The notes under the pieces: model-generated
The model's database searches: none
The model's input: the letters and a program-made list of their open reading frames with translations, nothing else
Told to the model about the DNA's origin: nothing
Shown: piece by piece, positions 18,242-24,520 of the stretch
Position numbering within the stretch: the stretch's first letter is position 1
Layout: every line of letters starts with the position of its first letter
Made by a program: the position numbers and the translations under genes
Assembly (NCBI GenBank): GCA_010093685.1
Contig: MU006262.1
Span: forward strand, 16,875-41,394
From: Ophiobolus disseminans
Taxonomy: Eukaryota > Ascomycota > Dothideomycetes > Pleosporales > Phaeosphaeriaceae
Direction: 5' to 3'
Length of the DNA: 24,520 nucleotides

Positions 18242-19431
18242 ATGCAGGACCAACACGTCACGCCGCCCTCGAGTTTTACACAACCGCCTTTGACGCCTCC
18301 GCCGACCGACAAGAAGCACTTCACGGAGGCGCCTCGCGTTATCGCGCATTTCAGACATATCCAAGCGGGAAGGGACACTAGCGGAGGGCCGTTGAAGGTG
18401 TTTCAGCTTGTGCAAGGAGAGTACGAGCACATAGAGAGGACGCTCCGGCAAGACGATGTGCTGTGGGGATTCGTGGACGACAAGATACGGTTCGTAGACC
18501 TTAGACACGGCAAAGACTATAGCTGATAGAATTTGTTGCTAGGTATGACTACGATGCACATCGGTGCAGACTGTTCATTCGCATGCCTACCCCGATACAC
18601 GAACGCCTCATCGACCAAATCGAGGATGATATTCGGAGGCAGCTGAGAAAGATACAGAACGGATCAGGAAAGACGGCTGAATTCGCGCAGAAAGTATATT
18701 CAGCCCGATCAACTGAGATCCACTACGACGCCAGGTCAAGCAAATCGAAGAACGAGCCAGACGCGTCATTTAAGCATGAAGATGCAGAATTTCCGGGTGT
18801 CATTGTCGAAGTCGCGTACTCGCAGAACAAGGCGCACCTACGTCGGCTAGCCGAGAACTATATTTTAGATTCAGATACCAACATACGAGTAGTCGTCGGT
18901 CTATACATTGAGTATGGTCACAAGAAGTTGCGCAAAGCAACGTTATCAGTCTGGCGGCCCGAATTAGTCACTACTGATGACGGAGTTGAATTGCGAGCGG
19001 TAGAAGAGGTTACAGACAAGGTAAGTCTAACCCCCTTAACGACTACTGCGAATTTCTGACGTTTCTAACAGGCTTTCCGTGATGACGAAGGAAACGCCGT
19101 AGACCATCCAGGTCTACAGCTCCGCCTCAGCGAATTTACGTACAAAGGACTTGCCCAGAAGGAAATGGGTAAGGAGGACACATTTATCCGCATTTCTGGG
19201 TCAAAACTCTGCAAATACCTTAATGCGGCCGATAGCAAAGAAGAGAAAGCACTAGGCAAGCATGTCTTTGGCATGGAGGTCAAGAAGCGGAAACGGTCGG
19301 AGACACCTCCCGAGGAGATTCGGGCAGGTGATGAAGCAAGATACGCTAAGGAAGAGGAGAGAGCAGCGAAGCGCGCAGATCATGACATTGATTACGAGGA
19401 GAAATCGTCAACCAAAAGCCTCTCAGAGTAG
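18242..19431 (+). CDS. Fungal protein with Uma2/PD-(D/E)XK-like core and basic tail
   Basis: Exons 18242-18489, 18543-19020, 19072-19431; introns of 53 and 51 bp; 361 aa. The N-terminus is Pro-rich (PPLTPPPTDKK) and unstructured, then comes GEYEHIERTLRQDD...VDDKIRYDYDAHR, RMPTPIHERLIDQIEDDI, and the core NEPDASFKHEDAEFPGVIVEVAYS followed by HLRRLAENYILDSDTNIRVVVGLYIEY and KATLSVWRPE. The EPD...VIVEVAYS pattern resembles the acidic pair of Uma2-type PD-(D/E)XK folds, though the usual Lys of an E-x-K motif is absent. The tail has KKRKRSE, a likely nuclear localisation signal. This kind of protein is widespread in fungi with no assigned role that I know; nuclease activity is a guess. The first intron's donor is GTTCGT, slightly unusual. 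Its ATG is 28 bp after the transposon remnant, so its original promoter is probably displaced. Confidence 0.72.
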
Positions 19432-19535
19432 TTAATCAATGACGTTACTATTGGTGATTCGCTTTTAAGCAGATGACGCGCCATTTTGCTGCATAAACCG
19501 AAGGCATATATTGACCGCATTAGCAAGACCGCGGC

Positions 19536-19629
19536 TACAGTCGCTTGCAATTGCAGTTTCTGCTTTCTACACGCCGGCTGGCTTCTTATCCCACGCTTCC
19601 CTGGCTCGCTTAACCCGCGCCTTTCCTCA
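19536..19629 (+). repeat. Left arm of a ~95-bp inverted repeat around a kinase-like gene
   Basis: It matches the reverse complement of 21474-21569 at about 90 percent: roughly seven single-base differences, all transitions, and one 2-bp indel. The shared core is tttctacacgccggctggct. No target-site duplication is apparent outside the arms. Confidence 0.85.
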
Positions 19630-19786
19630 GTAAGTTACAATCAGGGAACCGTTCTTATCTCTTGCTTGACTGATAGATGTTGTAGTAGTTCCATCTACCT
19701 TCCCAGAACCTGGGCCGCGAAGCCGTGTTCGCGGCCACAGCGTGCGACAGCGCAGCCGCACGACTAGGATCTACGAACCGATTTGC

Positions 19787-20596
19787 TTAATGCGCATTCC
19801 GGCTCGCTAGCAAACTGAGCATAGAATCCCATGGGTCGTATGTCCCATTAAGCCAGCCTTCTATTTTCTCCAATGCCGCCTGGTCATGATGCTGCTCGGA
19901 GGTTGTGAAATCCTCATCTATCCAGCCGATTGTGCCGGTGGTAATCAACGCTGCGCCAAAAGGTCTGCAAGACCCAAGGTCTGCGATAACCACTTCATCC
20001 TCATGATCGACTAAGATGTTTGATGGGTTTAAATCATTGTGGGCCACTTGCAGGACATGGAGATGATCTGTGGCAGACTTGACTCTCCTCATGCATAAGT
20101 CCTTTCTGAAGGGCCTACTCTGGTCTGCCATTCTAGCTTCGAGGTTTGTCGGATATCGGTCGAGTACAAGTCCCATAATACGCCCATTTTTGACAACACA
20201 GCCATGATAGCGGATTATGTTTCGATGTGGGTTCCTTAAAAGTATTTCGAAGATCTCCGCCTCGTCCAGTAAGAGCTGCTGGAGCTTGGGAGCGAGATCG
20301 CTATTGAAACCGCTAAGCTTTGGACGCTTGATGTATTCACCGGCAAGTCGTGATTTTGATAGAACGGTGATCCCTGGGGGCGCTTTGGGATAAATCACCT
20401 CATCTGGAATGTGTTTGAGGTGGCGTTTGACGTCCGCGAGGCTCAGTGCTGCAAATTCAGAGTCTGGTACCTCCCCATAGTACGCGTTATCGTCCTGATC
20501 AATGAAGGAAAAGGTAGCCTTTTGTCCATTTTTGTCCCTTGTAGTGCAACGGGAGTTTAGATCTTGGAAGGAATTGATGTGCAACGGCAGGTCCAT
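19787..20596 (-). CDS. Kinase-like protein (fungal family), probably catalytically competent
   Basis: 269 aa, intronless, ATG at 20596-20594. Kinase motifs: a candidate ATP-site Lys90 in YIKRPKL, an alpha-C helix Glu in DEAEIFEIL (111-119), NIIRYHGC, the hinge region LVLDRYPTNLEARM, the catalytic loop HNDLNPSN (186-193, Asp188 and Asn193 present, Arg of HRD replaced by Asn), and DLGSC in place of DFG (206-210, metal-binding Asp206 present), then GTIGWIDEDF in the activation segment and a short C-lobe ending at WLNGTYDPWDSML. Such small fungal kinase-like proteins are often found in accessory regions; targets are unknown. It lies between the two arms of an inverted repeat and seems unbroken, so it may be under selection or recently arrived. 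Confidence 0.8.
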   Translation of the reverse strand: MDLPLHINSFQDLNSRCTTRDKNGQKATFSFIDQDDNAYYGEVPDSEFAALSLADVKRHLKHIPDEVIYPKAPPGITVLSKSRLAGEYIKRPKLSGFNSDLAPKLQQLLLDEAEIFEILLRNPHRNIIRYHGCVVKNGRIMGLVLDRYPTNLEARMADQSRPFRKDLCMRRVKSATDHLHVLQVAHNDLNPSNILVDHEDEVVIADLGSCRPFGAALITTGTIGWIDEDFTTSEQHHDQAALEKIEGWLNGTYDPWDSMLSLLASRNAH

Positions 20597-21473
20597 TGTA
20601 GCTGAAGTCGACTATTGAGGCGGGAAAACCGGGTAGATATATACCAGGCGAGCTAGCTGGTCACGTGGAAAGAGCTGTCTTGTGGTGTACCCCGCAGCGC
20701 TTAACCGCTAATTAGCCGGCAGCTAGTTGCTTCCCGGCATCGCGTATCAGAAGGTGCAGCAGTAGTTCTCAACAAAGAATTCACAGACATAATAAAATCA
20801 TAGTCTTTTCGCAAAGCCTTTAAATCGCCTATATAGCTCGAGAAACTAGCATCTTGCCCCCAATGACATGCTATGCCCTGGGTGAGGTCACCTTATTGTT
20901 GACATCCTCCATAAGCAGCCAGCGCTCCAGCCGAATCAAGAGGTTCGGGTGTTGCTGGTGTTGCTGCCTGAGGCTCCAGTCTGGCTGTTTGTAGTCGTGT
21001 TGCCAGTTAGCCGATTATATCGTTCCATCTGTTGAGTGCGAACTGGGCAGTTTGTAATGCCGCAGTCTGAGAAAGTGTAGGAAAATGTGTGTTGGCCGCC
21101 AGAAGTGACTATTGATGTCAATACGCCACACCTAGAAAAATTAGCTAGGAACGGGAAACCTATGTTGATTTGGCATACATGTCTGGTACTGTTGCATGTA
21201 AGATAAGAGTGTTTGGATTTTCGGATTTTAATTGTCTTGTGACGGTGCGTCTTGTGAGAGGACTGAGATGTTGGATGATAAGGCGGGGAACACGATGTAT
21301 AAGTAGGCCATCAAATAGGGAGATTAAGTTCAAACGTGATTATCAAAGAGGCAAGAAAACTCAACGCGTTTATCCGGCCAACCCACCCCTGCCCCTCTAC
21401 ACCCCACGTCTAGCTTTGAGGAGTGATCTGTATAGCTTCTTTATAATGGTGCATGGTGCATGGTGCAGCGTAG
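20597..21473. other. Non-coding stretch inside the inverted-repeat segment
   Basis: It holds the kinase promoter (a TATA-like atatatac at about 20637 on the plus strand) and nothing else I can support. A minus-strand frame at ~21121-20936 contains FSYTFSDCGITNCPVRTQQ but has no ATG and no connected upstream exon. Confidence 0.4.
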
Positions 21474-21569
21474 TGAGGAAAGGCGCGGGTTAAGTGAGCC
21501 AAGGATGAGCGTGAGATGAGAAGCCAGCCGGCGTGTAGAAAGCGGAAACTGCAATTGCGAGCGATTGTA
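21474..21569 (-). repeat. Right arm of the ~95-bp inverted repeat
   Basis: Inverse copy of 19536-19629 (see that entry). The two arms bound a segment of 2034 bp in total. The inner side of this arm is followed by a tandem tggtgcatggtgcatggtgca at about 21447-21467. Confidence 0.85.
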
Positions 21570-22026
21570 CGATGTCTGCCTTCCTTGCATTTCTCGGCGT
21601 TGTGACGTTCTATGCGTTTCTATTTGCTTCATTGTGCCCCTACCCCTAACTTTCTTCCTAGCATCATCTCTGAAATTATAGTCCCATGTGCTCGTCGGGA
21701 TTCTCAGAATAGTAGTCGCAGCTGCCTGTCGCGCACGTCCAAAACTCCAAGCTAGTTCGTCCGCTCACAATACCCTTCCGATCTTGTTGACTAAGGTCAC
21801 CGCAATATTATCTATGTCCTGCCGTTGATATTAAGCAGGTTGAATTTATCACGATAGGATCTCATTGTAGTTATTAAGCGCATAGGAGCAGAATACGTAG
21901 CGGGGTAGCCTTCAGTTGTCTAATCACCCCGCCTTGATGCGCGTCTTATCGTGCGTGCTGAAGGAGCAGCCAGAGTAAAGCCGGTCGTCTTAGAGGGCTC
22001 AAACATCTTCCGAGCACCAGCGCTTT
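21570..22026. other. Intergenic stretch, no features supported
   Basis: No open frame of protein-like composition on either strand and no repeat match found by eye. Moderately A/T-rich. Confidence 0.4.
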
Positions 22027-22182
22027 GGACGACAATGTCACATGCTTTTCATACATGTATTTTTGAATAGCTCTCAGCCACATGTTGGCTCAATGTGCAG
22101 TGTGGCTTAGATTACCTGTAATCTATTACATGAGACACGCTAACAATGCTTAGGGACGGCCAGACTCGCTCGCTTACCGAGC
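22027..22182 (+). repeat. Dispersed repeat copy C (left part only)
   Basis: It matches the left ~130 bp of copy A (3054-3200): ggacgacaatgtcacatgc, the ctcagccaca...tgtggcttag hairpin, then ctaacaatgcttagggacg. The match fades at about 22182, where the Fot1-like element seems to begin, so copy C was probably split or truncated by that insertion. Confidence 0.6.
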
Positions 22183-22238
22183 TAACCGGCGTGGCGAGCC
22201 GCTCGGCGTGGCGAGCCACCTCACCACGACAACAACTA

Positions 22239-23609
22239 CTATGGTATCCGGCATAAGTAGTGTCGGTGGTCTGCGCACGACAGGGGTTTTCTCCGGTAAA
22301 TTAGAGTCTGCTAGAACCTTCTATTCGGCTGTATTGTACCAAAACCTCCGTACTTTGGTATTAAATACTGTGTTCTTTTGTCCTAGCCTCAGTAACGCGT
22401 CTTCCTGATCATTGCCCTCAATCATGGCCTCTTTATCCCCACCGCTGTCACCACAACGTCCATCGACACCACGCCACCGATACCTCTCTCGTGATGAGCG
22501 CCTGCAGGTACAGACTCTTAGCCTTGCTGGTCATACGCAGAAATTTATCGCAGACCTGCTCCACATCTCAGAGCGACAGGTTCGCTACGCCCTTGACGCT
22601 GAACGCCTCACGCCAAGAAAACGAACAGGCCGCCCTCGACATCTAAGCGATGCTCAGGTTGACGAGCTTGTAGCCTACGTACGGCAGTCGCGATCAACCC
22701 GACAGATGAGCTTCCTACGGCTAGCCACAGGCCCCTTTGCCCACTGGCATGTTGGCGAGTATGTGATACGACATGCTCTTCGAAGCAGAGGGTATACACG
22801 CCGTATAGCTCGAGCTAAACCTCCTCTCACTGAGGCTAATAAACAGATACGGCGCGAGTGGGCAGAAGCTCATGTTTCCTGGACCTTTGAGCAGTGGTGT
22901 GGTATCTTATGGAGTGATGAGACTTGGGTCACAGGAGGGAGGCACAAAAGGGTCTGGGTGACACGAATGGCTGGAGAGGAGCTAGACAATACATGCGTAG
23001 TGGAGAAGATACAAAGGAGGAGAGGATGGATGTTCTGGGCGTGCTTCTCTGGTACATCAAAGGGACCTTGTCTATTCTGGGAGAAGGAGTGGAGGAGTAT
23101 TAATAAGGAGAGCTACTGTGAGAGGATTGTTCCTCTTATTGAAGGCTGGCTACGTCTAAATCCTCATCTAAAATTTATGCAGGATGGGGCTCCTGGGCAT
23201 TCAGCAGCCTACACAATAGAGGAGCTTCGAGAGAGAGGAATACATCCAATCTTTTGGCCAGCCTTCTCACCAGATCTGAACCCAATTGAGGCAGTATGGA
23301 ACAAGATGAAGGATTATATCGAGATAAATTACCCAGATCTACCAGGGGGAAGGCAGTATACGTATGAGCAGCTTCGAGGAATTGTACGGGAAGCATGGGA
23401 TTCAATTTCTCTTGATTTTTTAAGAGAGCTTATTGAGAGTATGCCAGCTCGCTGCCAGGCAGTGATTGATGCTGAGGGAGGTCACACAAAGTACTGAAGT
23501 TTTCATGTATTAATAGACCAAACTAGGTTTAGCACCATATTATATTACTTTAGCCCCAAACCCCTGGTCTCCGAAGACCCACCGACACTACTTATGCCGG
23601 ATACCATAG
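22239..23609 (+). mobile_element. Tc1/mariner-type transposon, structurally intact
   Basis: 1371 bp. The outer 31 bp are perfect inverted repeats (ctatggtatccggcataagt at each end, read inward), continuing imperfectly to ~50 bp. TA duplications lie at 22237-22238 and 23610-23611. It contains one full-length transposase. Perfect termini and an unbroken ORF point to a recent insertion. Confidence 0.95.
22424..23497 (+). CDS. Tc1-family transposase (DD34E)
   Basis: 357 aa from ATG 22424 (ATCATGG context). An open frame extends 12 bp upstream with TTG, which I reject. Residues 20-60 hold a helix-turn-helix (LAGHTQKFIADLLHISERQV), then a GRPR-type linker (GRPRHLS, 69-75) and a second DNA-binding unit. 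Catalytic residues: Asp165 in LWSDETW, Asp254 in FMQDGAPGHSA, Glu289 in SPDLNPIEAVW, with 34 residues between the last two, which defines DD34E. It cuts and pastes the element by binding its own TIRs and inserting at TA. No inactivating change is visible. Confidence 0.95.
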   Translation: MASLSPPLSPQRPSTPRHRYLSRDERLQVQTLSLAGHTQKFIADLLHISERQVRYALDAERLTPRKRTGRPRHLSDAQVDELVAYVRQSRSTRQMSFLRLATGPFAHWHVGEYVIRHALRSRGYTRRIARAKPPLTEANKQIRREWAEAHVSWTFEQWCGILWSDETWVTGGRHKRVWVTRMAGEELDNTCVVEKIQRRRGWMFWACFSGTSKGPCLFWEKEWRSINKESYCERIVPLIEGWLRLNPHLKFMQDGAPGHSAAYTIEELRERGIHPIFWPAFSPDLNPIEAVWNKMKDYIEINYPDLPGGRQYTYEQLRGIVREAWDSISLDFLRELIESMPARCQAVIDAEGGHTKY

Positions 23610-23639
23610 TAAACTTCAACACGCGATAACTCCACCAAT

Positions 23640-24520
23640 ATGAGCTCAATTGAGGCTGCGCTTGCAGCTATAGAATCGCTGAAGCCTGGAGAGAAGTTCA
23701 GCTATCGCCAAATTGCAGCAAAGTATCACTGTAATCGTACAACGCTCGCGCGGAGGCATCAAGGCGTCCAAGCCTCATGCCGCACCAAAGCAGAAAACCA
23801 GCAAGCGCTCCACCCCCAGCAAGAAAAGGAGCTCCTACGCTATATAGAGCGCCTTACAAGGCAAGGCTTACCTCCCTCACGGCCTATGATACGACGCTTT
23901 GCTTCAGATATCACGAAAAAAGAGCTAGGAACAGGCTGGGTTAATCGCTTTGTCCAGCGCTACGACGTCCATCTCATCTCACGCTGGGTGACTGGGATTG
24001 ATCGCGCGCGCCACCAGGCTGACTCTATATCAAAGTATAGCCTCTACTTCGAGCTTCTACGCAGTAAGCTCAGCCAATACAATCTTAAGCCTCATAATAT
24101 ATACAATATGGATGAGAAGGGCTGTATGCTAGGAATACTTACTCGCTCAAAGCGGGTGTTCAGCAGGAGGCTATATGAGGAGGGGAAGATCAAGGCTCAC
24201 ATCCAGGATGGCAATCGAGAGTGGATAACCCTGCTGGCCTGCATATGCGCTGATGGATCAGCCCTTGCACCTGCCCTGATATATCAATCAGCCTCAGGCT
24301 CAATACAGGATACCTGGCTACAAGCTCTAAGACCTGAGGATCAAGTATATATATCCTCCTCACCTTCTGGCTGGACGAACAACGATATAGGGCTATCCTG
24401 GCTCAAACAAGTGTTTGATCGATCTACGAAGGAGAAGGCAGGGCGGAGCTATCGATTACTCATCCTTGATGGCCATGGATCTCATCTCACGATGGATTTT
24501 ATCGAGTACTGCGATCGGAA
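23640..24520 (+). CDS. Fot1/pogo-family transposase (DDE_1), 3' end outside window
   Basis: 293 residues visible, no stop before the edge. The N-terminal helix-turn-helix has SYRQIAAKYHCNRTTLARRH (21-40), then a CENP-B-type second DNA-binding region with GTGWVNRFVQRY (97-108). The catalytic core shows NMDEKG (Asp158) and LLILDGHGSHLT (Asp277); the third Asp would lie beyond the window. Protein and termini are unlike the 4252-6102 family, so this is a separate Fot1-like lineage. The ORF is unbroken in the part seen, although its leader is interrupted by the Tc1-like insertion, which probably silences it or gives it a new promoter. Confidence 0.9.
   Translation, partial: MSSIEAALAAIESLKPGEKFSYRQIAAKYHCNRTTLARRHQGVQASCRTKAENQQALHPQQEKELLRYIERLTRQGLPPSRPMIRRFASDITKKELGTGWVNRFVQRYDVHLISRWVTGIDRARHQADSISKYSLYFELLRSKLSQYNLKPHNIYNMDEKGCMLGILTRSKRVFSRRLYEEGKIKAHIQDGNREWITLLACICADGSALAPALIYQSASGSIQDTWLQALRPEDQVYISSSPSGWTNNDIGLSWLKQVFDRSTKEKAGRSYRLLILDGHGSHLTMDFIEYCDR

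Larger units (their letters stand above)
22185..24520 (+). mobile_element. Second Fot1/pogo-type element, split by a Tc1-like insertion, right end outside window
   Basis: Its transposase ORF starts at 23640, but only 28 bp separate that ATG from the Tc1-like element's right TA. The missing 5' leader is most likely the ~50 bp left of the Tc1-like element (22185-22236). Two 14-bp copies of cggcgtggcgagcc at 22187-22200 and 22204-22217 (17-bp period) look like sub-terminal transposase-binding repeats. The exact left terminus is uncertain. Confidence 0.55.

Noticed and set aside
20936..21160. Minus-strand fragment containing FSYTFSDCGITNCPVRTQQ as an exon of a secreted protein
   Set aside because: No ATG, no convincing upstream exon or signal peptide, and ends in a Thr/Asn/Ser-rich run; could be a remnant but not supportable.
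1..24520. tRNA, rRNA or other structured RNA genes
   Set aside because: None recognised by eye; a covariance-model scan would be needed to be sure.

Overview
The window looks like accessory, transposon-rich DNA from a filamentous ascomycete (Pezizomycotina; a Dothideomycete is possible but not proven). The reasons are short introns of 45-68 bp with CTAAC/CTGAC-like branch sites, fungal-only protein families (a lipase-NB-ARC-TPR STAND receptor, TPR-CHAT proteins, fungal kinase-like proteins), and Tc1/mariner and Fot1/pogo-type DNA transposons with TA target sites. All assignments come from reading motifs; no database search was run.

Layout: (1) 1-2802, minus: a seven-exon NLR-like receptor with an N-terminal SesB-type lipase domain, an NB-ARC domain and the first TPR units; it runs off the left edge. 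(2) 3054-7377: a transposon patch. It holds the right end of a non-autonomous repeat (A), a head-to-head pair of 36-bp terminal repeats forming a 76-bp palindrome, a Fot1/pogo-like element with a full 616-aa transposase, an orphan terminal repeat, and a 924-bp TIR element that appears to carry a decayed gene fragment. (3) 8004-11616: a 281-aa protein that I read as a fungal gasdermin-like pore former, tail-to-tail with an 857-aa TPR-CHAT (caspase/separase-fold) protease whose His714/Cys760 dyad is intact. (4) 12211-12729: repeat copy B. (5) 13224-14344: a pseudokinase with three exons. (6) 14572-16368: a five-exon ferric reductase/NADPH-oxidase-like protein. (7) 16399-18214: a decayed second copy of the Fot1-like element, wedged between two genes. 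(8) 18242-19431: a fungal protein with a Uma2/PD-(D/E)XK-like core. (9) 19536-21569: a 2-kb segment bounded by ~95-bp inverted repeats and holding an apparently intact kinase-like gene on the minus strand. (10) 22027-24520: repeat copy C, then a Fot1-like element whose 5' region is split by an intact Tc1-like element with a DD34E transposase; the Fot1-like transposase runs off the right edge.

The most interesting unit is the gasdermin-CHAT pair. In fungi, gasdermin genes commonly sit beside a protease gene (subtilisin or CHAT) that cuts off a short inhibitory C-terminal tail and starts regulated cell death, used in allorecognition and probably defence. Its closeness to an NLR with a lipase effector domain, a pseudokinase, a kinase and a membrane oxidoreductase suggests a cell-death or non-self-recognition island, reshaped by transposons. 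The link between the pair and the other genes is inference from position only.
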